This document shows, piece after piece, positions 9,496-18,264 of a stretch of DNA of 64,000 nt. Under the pieces are notes generated by a model. The model had not been told where the DNA came from. It ran no database searches and saw only the letters and a list, made by a program, of their open reading frames with translations. A program made the translations under genes and the position numbers. The DNA is from Gemmatimonadota bacterium (GTDB lineage: Bacteria; Latescibacterota; UBA2968; GCA-2709665): the NCBI GenBank assembly GCA_028874335.1, contig JAPPJY010000085.1, forward strand, positions 1 through 64,000. Direction: 5' to 3'. Positions within the stretch are counted from its first letter, which is position 1. Each line of letters begins with the position of its first letter.

Positions 9496-10253
9496 TTCTC
9501 TTCTCCCCTGACTTCGTGTAAGGCATCGGCCTTCGATGAATCGGGTGGCTCCATCAGGAATGTGATGTCGTCGTAGTCCGCCTTTACGAGCGAATTTGTG
9601 TTGTCCGAATCCGTCAGCACGGCAACCGCCTGAACAAGCCGCGGATCACTACCGAAAACCCGTTTGTAGTCTTCATAGGCATTGACCTCTTCCCACATCC
9701 ATTTGCCCGTATTCCTGCGTCCGGATTGCAGGACGATTACTTTCGTGCTTTCGTGGTGCGGGCTTTCCGTTTGCGTGCCCGCCGGAAGCGTCGCGCTCCA
9801 CACGTACTTGAGCGTTTTGGGCCGCAATCTGCTACCGAACACCAGGCGCACCGCCGCGGCACTGTCGTTGGTTTTCTTTCGGGATTCATTGCCGTGCGCG
9901 GGGAGGCTGTGCACCCGCCACCGCCATCTGAGCATCTTCCAGATACGAAGGTTGATTTCTTCCGGCCGGCCCGCATTCGTCGCCCCGCCCACGGTCTCGG
10001 CGCTCAGAAAGTGGTCGCCGTTCTCCTCCTGTATCGTGTAATACAGGTCCTTCTTCTTCCTGGTCTTCTTCTGTCGCCAGCCCACCCGTGCTTCCCAGTT
10101 CCCGGGAAACCGCCCGAGTTGTCCCGGGTACTCGAATTTCTCCAGAACCAGAACGGAATCCCGGGACGGCGTGTAAAAGTGAGCCGGTGGATCGGCCGCG
10201 TATGCCGTGGATCCGATCAGGGTCCCGATGATGATTTTCTGGAATCGTCTCAT
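9492..10253 (-). CDS. Secreted DUF3047 family protein
   Basis: This 253-aa protein has an N-terminal signal peptide, RRFQKIIIGTLIGSTAYAA, with likely cleavage after AYA. The body matches the DUF3047 pattern: LRWRWRV, NDSAAAVRLVFGS, LKYVWSATLPAGT, TKVIVLQSG, YEDYKRVFG and AVLTDSDNTNSLVKADYDDI. The fold resembles carbohydrate-binding jelly-rolls, but no activity is established. It is translationally coupled (ATGA overlap) to the barrel-like gene downstream, suggesting they act together at the cell envelope. Confidence 0.8.
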   Translation of the reverse strand: MRRFQKIIIGTLIGSTAYAADPPAHFYTPSRDSVLVLEKFEYPGQLGRFPGNWEARVGWRQKKTRKKKDLYYTIQEENGDHFLSAETVGGATNAGRPEEINLRIWKMLRWRWRVHSLPAHGNESRKKTNDSAAAVRLVFGSRLRPKTLKYVWSATLPAGTQTESPHHESTKVIVLQSGRRNTGKWMWEEVNAYEDYKRVFGSDPRLVQAVAVLTDSDNTNSLVKADYDDITFLMEPPDSSKADALHEVRGEEK

Positions 10254-10502
10254 AGGATATTGGGTTGATGCGGCTTTGCGGAACGCCGGGGATCCGGAAG
10301 AACCGCAGGGGATTCTAATTCGATCCGGACCGCCCTGCCGGTACCTCAGAAAATATAGGAAATAGACTCTTCATGGTGTACAAAAAAGCCCGTAAACAGA
10401 CCTTCGGCCCGGCTCATGTAACAGGCATAAAGATACCGCCACGGAACCCGTTCCCGCGGCGGTGAAGACGCCTCACTTGCCGGCTGATCGTTCACTTCTT
10501 CG

Positions 10503-11636
10503 CTATGTGCCGAATTCCTGTGCGAATCGGATAAAATCGTTGAATCCGATGCGTCCGTCTCCGTCCAGGTCGAATCGGGTTTCGAAATCCATGTCCCCGG
10601 CGTCGGAACCAAAGGCCTTCGCAAACAACAGAAAGTCGGCAAAATCCACCTGGCCGCTGCCGTCGAAATCCGCCGGTCTCCCCCGGACGCTGATGCTCGC
10701 AACCGGCAGGATTCCTTCGCCATAGTTCCAGCCCGTCCCCCAGTACACCGACTTCGCGTCCGCATCCACCGATCCGACGTGATACCAGAGATCCGAAGCG
10801 CTGTGGGATTCATGCACCTCCATGACGATTCCGTTGTCCACCGCCACGTTGGGAGCGATGCCGCGGTCGAACTTCCGCGCCTCCCCCCAATCGACAGTCC
10901 TGCGCCGCGCGCCCAGACCGCCCACCCGGTACCAGAGTTCACCTCCGCCTATCGACTCATGCATCTCAATGACCATGCCGTCGTCCATATCCACGGAGGG
11001 CGTCCGGCCGCCGTCGTATTCCTGCGCGTCACCCCACGTAATTGACTTCGACGTTGTATCCACGGTACCCACATTATACCATAGACGTTCGCCTTCTTCC
11101 GACTGATGGACTTCCACGACCACCCCGTCAGACAGCGCCACCGACGGGAACCGCCCGCCATCGAATTTCCCCGAATCGCCCCAGACAATCGAATCGGCCG
11201 CGGTATCCACGATGCCCACGTGATACCACAGGTTCGTGCCGGCATGCGACTGGTGTACTTCCACGACCACACGGCCGTCCAGCGCCACCATCGGGTACTG
11301 GCCCCCGTCGAATTTTCTCCCCGTGCCCCACCGGACCGTTTTTGTCGCCGCGTCGACCTTGCCGACTTTGTACCACAGGTTCGTTCCCTGGTGGGACTGA
11401 TGCACCTCCACGACAATTCCGCCGTCCACGGCAACGGACGGAAACCGGCCGTCATCGTGTGCTCCCACCTCACCCCAGTCGACTGACTCTGACTCCGCGT
11501 CTATCACGCCGACCCGGTACCTCAACTCCGTCACCTCTTCCTCCTGGTGCATCTCCACGACCACGTCGGCGGCCGGAATTGAAATGGCCCAAAGGCACGC
11601 GCACAGAAAGATGGTGAATCGAAAGACTCGCATCAC
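10503..11636 (-). CDS. Secreted six-repeat protein with C-terminal type I dockerin
   Basis: This 377-aa protein has a signal peptide (residues 1-23, FRFTIFLCACLWAISIPAA) and then six tandem repeats of exactly 49 aa starting near residues 25, 74, 123, 172, 221 and 270. The repeat consensus is VVVEVHQSxxGxxLWYxVG, then WG, FDGGxxP and VAL. Residues 323-376 hold two Ca-binding EF-hand-like loops typical of a dockerin: DFDGSGQVDFADFLLFAKAF and DLDGDGRIGFNDFIRFAQEF. The regular repeat length suggests a beta-propeller or other closed beta solenoid (inference). No cohesin is in the window. It is probably extracellular. Confidence 0.8.
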   Translation of the reverse strand: MMRVFRFTIFLCACLWAISIPAADVVVEMHQEEEVTELRYRVGVIDAESESVDWGEVGAHDDGRFPSVAVDGGIVVEVHQSHQGTNLWYKVGKVDAATKTVRWGTGRKFDGGQYPMVALDGRVVVEVHQSHAGTNLWYHVGIVDTAADSIVWGDSGKFDGGRFPSVALSDGVVVEVHQSEEGERLWYNVGTVDTTSKSITWGDAQEYDGGRTPSVDMDDGMVIEMHESIGGGELWYRVGGLGARRRTVDWGEARKFDRGIAPNVAVDNGIVMEVHESHSASDLWYHVGSVDADAKSVYWGTGWNYGEGILPVASISVRGRPADFDGSGQVDFADFLLFAKAFGSDAGDMDFETRFDLDGDGRIGFNDFIRFAQEFGT

Positions 11637-11721
11637 GTCTCACTTCGGAAAATCCGGAATGCGGCGGCGGGCGGCAGCGCGGTATGGATTGCCGGCCCGC
11701 GGCCGGACGGAAACCGGACGC

Positions 11722-12477
11722 CTATTTAAGGCATAACCCGCCGTCCACTTTCAGAATCGTCCCCGTAATATAGTCCGCAGCGTCGGAACACAGAAACGTG
11801 GCTGCTTTTCCCAGGTCCTCAATCGTGGCCAGCCTGCCCCATGGCATGCCCCTGGCGGCCTCGCTGATCTGCTCGTCCGTGGCGAATTGCCGTTCGCCGG
11901 GCGTGTCCGTATAGCCGGGTTCGATCACGTTCGCGCGGATACGATGAGCCGCAAGCTCGGCCGCGATGGTACGGCACATCTGGTTGATGCCCGCCTTTGC
12001 CGAATTGTACGGCATGGACGTTGGCATCGGTACGTGCGCCAGCACGGAACTGATGAACAGGATGCTTCCGCCGCCGCCCTGGCCCACCATCTGCCGGGCG
12101 CCGGCCTGTGCGGTGTGGAAGCTGCCCCACATACAGACCTCCCACGTCCGCCGCACAGCCTGTATCGAAAGTTCCAGGAAAGGCTCACGCTTGCTGTAAT
12201 AGGCATTGGCGACGACGATGTCGAGCCTTCCAAACCGGTTTACGGTTGCTTCGACCATCCGGTCCACGGCCGCCCGGTCCGACACGTCGGCCTGCACGAC
12301 CAGCGCCTCACGACCCTCCGCGCGGACCTCGTTCGCGACGGTCTCCGCGTCTTCAGGATGCGAATGGTAATTTACCGCCACATTGGCGCCGGCGCGGGCC
12401 ATCTCGACAGCGCACCCACGCCCGATGCCCCTGGAAGAGCCGGTTATCAGTGCAACCTTACCCGTCATATCAACCAT
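11722..12477 (-). CDS. Short-chain dehydrogenase/reductase (FabG-like)
   Basis: This 251-aa classical SDR has the cofactor motif TGSSRGIGRG near the N-terminus, the NAYYSK segment, catalytic Ser in ILFISSVLAH and the YxxxK motif PYNSAKAG, with a C-terminal ITGTILKVDGG. It reduces or oxidises a carbonyl/hydroxyl group with NAD(P)H; the substrate is unknown. I chose the ATG at 12477 (MVDMTGKVALITG), with AGGGA 4 bases upstream. The frame continues upstream through the MITE at 12491-12658, but that extension is MITE sequence also found elsewhere and is not coding. Confidence 0.88.
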   Translation of the reverse strand: MVDMTGKVALITGSSRGIGRGCAVEMARAGANVAVNYHSHPEDAETVANEVRAEGREALVVQADVSDRAAVDRMVEATVNRFGRLDIVVANAYYSKREPFLELSIQAVRRTWEVCMWGSFHTAQAGARQMVGQGGGGSILFISSVLAHVPMPTSMPYNSAKAGINQMCRTIAAELAAHRIRANVIEPGYTDTPGERQFATDEQISEAARGMPWGRLATIEDLGKAATFLCSDAADYITGTILKVDGGLCLK

Positions 12478-12490
12478 AAAGTCCCTACCT

Positions 12491-12658
12491 TTAGAAGCTG
12501 TCTTAAAATTCCCAGCGGTCTTCGCGCGGCTGCAAAAGCGCCGGTCGGCGTTGGTCAAATCCACCCGTATAGACAAATATGGGCGAATTTTCCCGCCTTG
12601 ACCGCCACTCTTTCGCTCGCGCTCGGGAACTCACCCGTAATTTTAAAACAGCTTCTTA
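12491..12658 (+). mobile_element. MITE-like element, copy 2 (168 bp)
   Basis: This copy has the same length as the one at 662-829 and differs at about four positions, with TTAGAAGCTGTC and ACAGCTTCTTA termini. It lies between the SDR start and the end of the glutamate synthase gene, only 13 bp upstream of the SDR start codon. It may therefore have disconnected that gene from its original promoter or been carried into its leader. The high identity implies recent spread. Confidence 0.85.
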
Positions 12659-12673
12659 AGAAATAGCCGGCGC

Positions 12674-12697
12674 GAAAAAACCCCGAGGATTCCCGGG
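12674..12697 (-). terminator. Intrinsic terminator after glutamate synthase
   Basis: On the minus strand CCCGGG, loop AATC, then CTCGGG (six pairs, one G-U) is followed by G and six T. It starts 9 bp after the glutamate synthase stop codon. Confidence 0.7.
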
Positions 12698-12705
12698 ACA
12701 GAACG

Positions 12706-15700
12706 CTATTCCCCTCTCGCGCCGCCGGATGCGCGCGTGCGCTGGGCAACGGCCTCGCCGCCGGCATTCCCCACCGGGCGCGTTTCCCGTTGTTCCTGCG
12801 CTTTCTGCCGGCGGGTTTCCCGGTGTGTTTCCCGGTAACGGTCCGGGATGACCAGTTCGTCGCCGTGGTCGGGCGCCTGGGGGGTCACCTTCCAGAACCT
12901 GGGACGGAATTTATCCCATCGGGCGATAATGGCGCTCGCACGGCGGCTGTTGGTATTTTCGAGATGTCGACCGATCATCTTCTTCAGCAGTCCGATGTCG
13001 TCGTCGTGGTGCACACGATGGATGCTGACAAGCTGCGGGTTGTATCGGTTCTCGAACGATCCCTCTTCGTCCAGCACGTACGCGACGCCGCCCGTCATCC
13101 CTGCGCCGAAGTTTCGCCCCGTACTCCCCAGCACGATCACCACCCCGGCGGTCATGTATTCACACCCGTGGTCTCCCACGCCCTCCACGACCGCGCGCCC
13201 GCCGCTGTTACGCACGCAGAATCTCTCGCCCGCAACGCCCGCCGCGTAGAGTACGCCCCCTGTGGAGCCGTACATGACCGTGTTGCCGACGATGGCGTTC
13301 CTGTGGCTTGGGAATGAGGCGTCACCCGGCGGCCGCACAATGAGTTCGCCGCCGTGCATGCCCTTGCCGACGTAGTCGTTGGCCTCACCGGTAAGGACCA
13401 GGCGCAACCCCCGCACGCAGAACGCGCCGAAGCTCTGTCCCGCGCTGCCCCGGAACCGGCATTCGATGGTACTGTCGAGGCCGCCGTCTCCGTAGTGAAA
13501 CGCGATCTCCCCTGCCAGCTTGGCCCCAACCGCCCGCCGCGTATTCTGGATATCGTAACTCAGCGTAATCGAATTGTTTTCCTTGATCGCATCCATTGCG
13601 TCCTGAAGCAGCAGGTCGTCAATTGATGCATCGGGCCGGTCGTTGCGCTCGCGGGTATGCAGCCGGGGCCGGGTGCCTGCAGGGTCCGGATCGGCCAGCA
13701 GTTCGCTCAGGTCGATTCCCCGCCACCGTTGTTTGCCCGGGTCGACGCTGGCTTCCAGAATCTCCGTGCGGCCGATCAGGCTCTCCAGAGACCGATACCC
13801 CAGGCCCGCGATGACCTCCCGGACCTCACCGGCGAGATTGGTAAAATAGCGAATGACGTTTTCGGGGGTGCCATTGAATTTTCCCCGCAATTCGGGCTTC
13901 TGCGTGGCCACGCCGACGGGACAGGTATTCAGGTGGCACTGACGGGCCATCACGCAACCCATGGCGACAAGCGCCGCCGTGCCGAATCCATACTCTTCGG
14001 CACCCAGAGCAGCCGCGACGACCACGTCTCTGGCCGTCTTCAGACCTCCGTCCACGCGAAGCACAACCCGCCCGCGCAGGTCGTTCATCACCAGCGTCTG
14101 CTGCACCTCCGCCAGGCCCAGTTCCCAGGGCCCGCCCGAATGTTTGATGGCGCCTAAGGGGGAAGCGCCGGTGCCGCCGTCGTGCCCGCTGATATGGACC
14201 ACGTCCGCAAAGCCTTTGACCACGCCCGCCGCGATGGTGCCGATGCCTGCGACGGACACCAGCTTGACACACACTCTTGCCCGGGGATTTACCCGTTTCA
14301 GGTCGTAGATCAGCTGTGCAATGTCTTCGATACTGTATATGTCGTGATGAGGCGGCGGCGAAATCAGCGTAACCCCGGGAACGGAATGGCGGATCATCGC
14401 GATTTCCGCTGAGACCTTGTGTCCTGGAAGCTGCCCCCCTTCGCCCGGCTTGGATCCCTGCGCCATCTTGATTTCCAGTTCCTTGGCCGACGCCAGGTAT
14501 TCGGGTGTGACGCCAAATCTGCCGGAGGCCACCTGCTTGATGGCGCTGTTGGGCCAGTCGCCGTTGGGCAACCGTCGATACCGGGCCGGATCTTCACCGC
14601 CCTCTCCGCTATTGCTCTTCGCGCCGATCCGGTTCAACGCGATGGCCAGCGTTTCGTGCGCCTCGCGGGACAGGGCTCCGTGCGACATCGCCGAGGACAC
14701 GAAGCGCCTGCAGATGGCCTCGGCCGGCTCCACGTCCTCAATCGGGACGGCGTGAGCTTCACGAAAGGTCATCAGATCCCGGAGCGTCGCGGCCGGCCGC
14801 CGCTCCACCAGCCTGGAGTAAGCCGTAAAGTCCTGAAAATCTCCGGTCTTCGCCACGCTGTGGATCGCCTTGAAAACGGGAGGATTGAACGCATGGTACT
14901 CACCATCCCTCCGGAACCGATAGATGCCCGCGTCCTTCATCGCGGGTGACGCCTCAGGCTGGAACGCCAGTTGGTGCCTTTCGGCCGCGTCGTCGGCAAT
15001 TTCCGCGAGTCCGATTCCGCCAACCTGTGATACGGTACCCGGGAAATACCGGTCTACCACGTCCGGATGCAGGCCGACGGCGTCGAAAATCTGCGCACCG
15101 CAATAGCTGCTGAGTGTGGATATCCCCATTTTGCAGATTACCTTGAGGATACCCGCCTCCAACGCGTTCCTGTAGTTGTCCAGCGCTTTCGCGTAGGTGA
15201 TTTCCCCTTCCAGCGCGCCGGTCAGGACAAGCTCGTAAAGGTTCTCGTAAATCAGATACGGATTCACCGCGCTGGCGCCATATCCGATCAGCGAGGCGAT
15301 GTGGTGCACTTCCCTGGGCTCGCCCGACTCCACGATCAGGCTCGCCTGCATTCGCTTACCGTTCCGGATGAGGTGATGATGAACGGCGCCCACAGCCAGC
15401 AGCATGGGGATGGGCGCGTGTTTCGAATCCACCCCGCGATCGCTCAGAATCAACAGGGTCTTGCCGGACTCGACCGCGCGTATCGCCCGGTCGCACATTC
15501 TGTCCAAAGCAATTCGAAGGCCGTCGACTCCTTCGGAAGCGACGAACAGCGCGGACAGTTTTTCGGTTTTCAACCCCGGCAACCCGGAACTGAAAAGCCG
15601 GCGGAATTCTGAATCCAGCAATACAGGAGAAGGGATGCGGATCAGCCGTGCGTTCCCCGCCTTCTCTCTGAAGATATTCCGTCGACGCCCCAGAAGGACG

Positions 15701-17316
15701 TCCAGCGACATCACGAGTTCTTCCCGCAGGGGATCGATTGGCGGATTCGTGACCTGCGCGAATCGCTGCGTAAAGAAATTGTATAGGATCTGGGGCCGAT
15801 CGGACAACATAGCGAGAGGCGTATCGTCGCCCATGGATCCTACCGGCTCTTTGCCGTCGTTCGCCATGGGCACCAGCACATACTCGATTTCATCGGCGGT
15901 GTATCCGAATGCCACCCGCCGCCGCGCCAGGTCCGTCCTTTCTCCAACCGGCGTCGGTTCATTACGGGTGTCCGATTGCTCGAAACAGGCCAGGTTGTCC
16001 CTCACCCATCGCCGGTAGGGCCGGCGGGCAGCAAAATGGGATTTAATCTCATCGTTTTTCAGCAATACGCCCCTGTGCGTGTCCACCGCGATCATCTGCC
16101 CCGGCCCCAGGCGCCCTTTCTCCACGACGTGGCGGTCGTCAATCTCCAGCATTCCGACTTCAGAGCCCATGACGATCAGCCCGTTATCCGTTATCTTGTA
16201 GCGCGCCGGCCGCAGCCCGTTCCGGTCCAACGTGGCGCCTACGACCGTGCCGTCGCTGAACGCGACCGCGGCGGGCCCGTCCCAGGGCTCCATCAGGCAA
16301 TTGTTGTATTCATAAAAGCCGCGCAGGTTCTCCGGCATGTCGGGAATCTCCCGATACGCCTCGGGGATCAGCATCATCATCGCGTGCATCGGATTCCGGC
16401 CTGCCACCACCAGCGCCTCAAATACGTTGTCGAGCATCGCCGAATCGCTCCGGGTCGCGTCGACGATGGGTTTGATCCGGTCCAGATACCGCCCCCAGCC
16501 TCTGGATTTGAGTTCCGCCTCGCGCGCGCGCATCCAGTTCACGTTGCCCCGAAGGGTGTTGATTTCACCGTTGTGCGCGAGATATCGAAACGGCTGCGCC
16601 AGGAACCAGTCGGGCAGCGTGTTGGTGCTGTAGCGCTGGTGAAAGACCGCCAGCGCGGTTTCGAAATCGGGATTCTGCAGGTCCCGGTAAAACCTCGCAA
16701 GCTGCGGCGCCACCATCATCCCCTTGTAGACGATGGTTCGGTTGGACAGCGAGCAGATATAGCAGCCCTCTATACCGTGCCTGCGCACGGATCTTTCCAC
16801 CTGCCGTCGAACCAGGTACAGCGCCCGCTCGAATTCCGCATCGGACATCCGCTGTCCCCTGGCCAGAAGCACCTGTTGAATATCGGGCATCAACTCCGCG
16901 GCCCGGTCTCCGAGAACCGTGCGGTCAACCGGCACCGTCCGCCAACCAATCAGTGTCAGCCCGTAGTGATCGGTCGCTTCATCGACGATAATACGGTACC
17001 GGTCGTTGGTCACCGCGTCCTGAGACAGGAACAGCATGCCGATGGCCAGGTCTTCGGCGCGGGGCGCACGATATCCCAGCCGTTCAGCCTCCCTTACGAT
17101 CAACCGGCCGGGAATCTGGGTGAGCACACCGGCGCCGTCGCCGGTCTTGGCATCCGCGTCCATCGCGCCCCGATGGGTCAGATTGGCCAGCCCCAGCACC
17201 GCATGGCGCATGATTCCAGTGTTCCGGTTGCCTCCGATGTCCGCAACAAAACCCACGCCGCACGCATCGTGTTCGAATTCGGGCCGGTACAGCCCGGTCT
17301 TGGTGGTTGCTTGCAT
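12706..17316 (-). CDS. gltB: Glutamate synthase large subunit (GltB / Fd-GOGAT type)
   Basis: This 1536-aa protein has the full GOGAT architecture. An N-terminal class II glutaminase with catalytic Cys in HDACGVGF is followed by the central domain, the FMN TIM barrel (KPGEGGQLPGHKV, HISGHDGGTGASPL) and the 3Fe-4S motif CVMARQCHLNTCPVG, then the C-terminal beta-helix. It makes two glutamates from glutamine and 2-oxoglutarate. The start MQATTKTGLYRPEFEHDACG at 17316 places the Cys correctly; a longer frame runs into a palindrome and a repeat element. About 50 extra Arg/Glu-rich residues follow the usual end. No gltD is nearby, and a ferredoxin gene lies upstream, so ferredoxin may be the donor (inference). 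Confidence 0.95.
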   Translation of the reverse strand: MQATTKTGLYRPEFEHDACGVGFVADIGGNRNTGIMRHAVLGLANLTHRGAMDADAKTGDGAGVLTQIPGRLIVREAERLGYRAPRAEDLAIGMLFLSQDAVTNDRYRIIVDEATDHYGLTLIGWRTVPVDRTVLGDRAAELMPDIQQVLLARGQRMSDAEFERALYLVRRQVERSVRRHGIEGCYICSLSNRTIVYKGMMVAPQLARFYRDLQNPDFETALAVFHQRYSTNTLPDWFLAQPFRYLAHNGEINTLRGNVNWMRAREAELKSRGWGRYLDRIKPIVDATRSDSAMLDNVFEALVVAGRNPMHAMMMLIPEAYREIPDMPENLRGFYEYNNCLMEPWDGPAAVAFSDGTVVGATLDRNGLRPARYKITDNGLIVMGSEVGMLEIDDRHVVEKGRLGPGQMIAVDTHRGVLLKNDEIKSHFAARRPYRRWVRDNLACFEQSDTRNEPTPVGERTDLARRRVAFGYTADEIEYVLVPMANDGKEPVGSMGDDTPLAMLSDRPQILYNFFTQRFAQVTNPPIDPLREELVMSLDVLLGRRRNIFREKAGNARLIRIPSPVLLDSEFRRLFSSGLPGLKTEKLSALFVASEGVDGLRIALDRMCDRAIRAVESGKTLLILSDRGVDSKHAPIPMLLAVGAVHHHLIRNGKRMQASLIVESGEPREVHHIASLIGYGASAVNPYLIYENLYELVLTGALEGEITYAKALDNYRNALEAGILKVICKMGISTLSSYCGAQIFDAVGLHPDVVDRYFPGTVSQVGGIGLAEIADDAAERHQLAFQPEASPAMKDAGIYRFRRDGEYHAFNPPVFKAIHSVAKTGDFQDFTAYSRLVERRPAATLRDLMTFREAHAVPIEDVEPAEAICRRFVSSAMSHGALSREAHETLAIALNRIGAKSNSGEGGEDPARYRRLPNGDWPNSAIKQVASGRFGVTPEYLASAKELEIKMAQGSKPGEGGQLPGHKVSAEIAMIRHSVPGVTLISPPPHHDIYSIEDIAQLIYDLKRVNPRARVCVKLVSVAGIGTIAAGVVKGFADVVHISGHDGGTGASPLGAIKHSGGPWELGLAEVQQTLVMNDLRGRVVLRVDGGLKTARDVVVAAALGAEEYGFGTAALVAMGCVMARQCHLNTCPVGVATQKPELRGKFNGTPENVIRYFTNLAGEVREVIAGLGYRSLESLIGRTEILEASVDPGKQRWRGIDLSELLADPDPAGTRPRLHTRERNDRPDASIDDLLLQDAMDAIKENNSITLSYDIQNTRRAVGAKLAGEIAFHYGDGGLDSTIECRFRGSAGQSFGAFCVRGLRLVLTGEANDYVGKGMHGGELIVRPPGDASFPSHRNAIVGNTVMYGSTGGVLYAAGVAGERFCVRNSGGRAVVEGVGDHGCEYMTAGVVIVLGSTGRNFGAGMTGGVAYVLDEEGSFENRYNPQLVSIHRVHHDDDIGLLKKMIGRHLENTNSRRASAIIARWDKFRPRFWKVTPQAPDHGDELVIPDRYRETHRETRRQKAQEQRETRPVGNAGGEAVAQRTRASGGARGE

Positions 17317-17401
17317 TAACGCCTTCGTCCTTCCGTGTGAAATGTCATAATGGGTCAAATCCTGGTTCTGCGGGCCTTTTTTCTTCAGGAGGGAGGTCTG
17401 T

Positions 17402-17516
17402 TGGGGCGACCGGCCGGTCGCCCCTACGATTACCGGGCAACTGTGAATTGGAATCAACTGTCCGTATCGTAAACCGGGTTTAGCTGACGGCTGATTGCTG
17501 ACAGCTATGGCTGACG
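17402..17516 (-). repeat. Composite repeat copy A (GCTGTCAGC tract + GGGGCGACC hairpin)
   Basis: GGGGCGACCGGCCGGTCGCC plus CC (17403-17424) is a perfect 22-bp palindrome. About 65 bp away is a GCTGTCAGC/GCCGTCAGC tract. Read on the minus strand, the spacer aligns closely with that at 24658-24766, sharing blocks such as ACGATACGGACA, CAATTCAC and TGCCCG, so the two are copies of one element of about 115 bp. It lies in the leader of the glutamate synthase gene. Confidence 0.75.
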
Positions 17517-17557
17517 GGCCGGGCGGTGAGGTATCCCCTTTCGGTTGTTCCAAATTC

Positions 17558-17589
17558 AAAATGCCAGGATCGGCCGATCCTGGCATTTT
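17558..17589 (-). terminator. Perfect 32-bp palindrome, terminator of the ferredoxin gene
   Basis: AAAATGCCAGGATCGG is followed directly by its exact reverse complement, ending in TTTT on either strand. It lies 39 bp past the ferredoxin stop and before the glutamate synthase leader, so it should end ferredoxin transcription. It can act in both directions. Confidence 0.75.
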
Positions 17590-17627
17590 CTCCACGTCGT
17601 ATGCACGAGCGAAGAGGTTGAAACGCC

Positions 17628-17891
17628 CTATTCGAAAGCCTTCGCGTTAATTTCGATATATTCCTTCCATTCGTCGGGTGTATCGTCTTCTTCAAAAATC
17701 GCCTCAACCGGGCACTCGGGTTCGCAGGCCCCGCAATCGATGCACTCATCCGGGTGGATGTAGAGCATCTGGCGTTGCTCGTCCTCCGGCAGATTGGTTG
17801 CATCGGGCTCGTAGATGCAGTCGACCGGGCAGACCTCCACACATGCCCTGTCCATCACGTCGATGCATGGCTCGGCGATAATGTACGTCAT
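17628..17891 (-). CDS. Ferredoxin, 7Fe/8Fe dicluster type
   Basis: This 87-aa protein begins [20 protein letters not shown]. It has the N-terminal set C...C...CPVDCIY typical of a 3Fe-4S/4Fe-4S ferredoxin of the FdxA kind and the second set [17 protein letters not shown]. It is a soluble single-electron carrier. ATG at 17891 has AAAGGGG 8 bases upstream; a GTG at 17900 would overlap that site. It lies between the nitrite/sulfite reductase and glutamate synthase genes, both of which may accept electrons from a ferredoxin, so it is a plausible donor for both. Confidence 0.93.
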   Translation of the reverse strand: MTYIIAEPCIDVMDRACVEVCPVDCIYEPDATNLPEDEQRQMLYIHPDECIDCGACEPECPVEAIFEEDDTPDEWKEYIEINAKAFE

Positions 17892-18072
17892 TCTCTTCAC
17901 CCCTTTCCGAAAGGTCTAGCCTGGATCATGGAATGCAGGTTCGTGAGACCGAATCCGGCGAACAGAGACGGATATTGGTACGGCCCACGAAGTCCACCTC
18001 GCTACCACGACATCCCCATAAATCTCATTCGAAATATAGAACTTTCTTTCGGTTTGTCAAGCGTCAAAAAGC

Positions 18073-18264
18073 CAAGAAGCCGTCTTAAAATTCCCAGCGG
18101 TCTTCGCACGGCTGCAAAAGCGGCGGTCGGCGTTGGTCAAACCCACCCGTCCTATGAGATCGAGGCTGCGCTTGCTCGCCTCTCATAGCCGGATTCTCCC
18201 GCCTTGAACGCCACTTTTTCGCTCGCGCTCGGGAACTCACCGGTAATTTCAAAACGGCTTCTAA
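18073..18264 (+). mobile_element. MITE-like element, copy 3 (192 bp, diverged)
   Basis: The termini AGAAGCCGTCTTAAAATT and AATTTCAAAACGGCTTCT have changed together relative to copies 1 and 2 (GCTG/CAGC became GCCG/CGGC), so the terminal stem is conserved. The centre is replaced by a different small inverted repeat, CTATGAGA...TCTCATAG. The right end supplies the TAG stop codon of the 193-aa gene that ends at 18261, suggesting insertion at or within its 3' end. Confidence 0.78.

Noticed and set aside
12478-12576. N-terminal extension of the SDR gene
   Set aside because: The extension is MITE sequence repeated at 662-829; the ATG at 12477 has its own Shine-Dalgarno and the normal SDR N-terminus.
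17317-17595. 93-residue extension of glutamate synthase
   Set aside because: It runs through a perfect terminator palindrome and a composite repeat; the catalytic Cys sits near the N-terminus only with the 17316 start.
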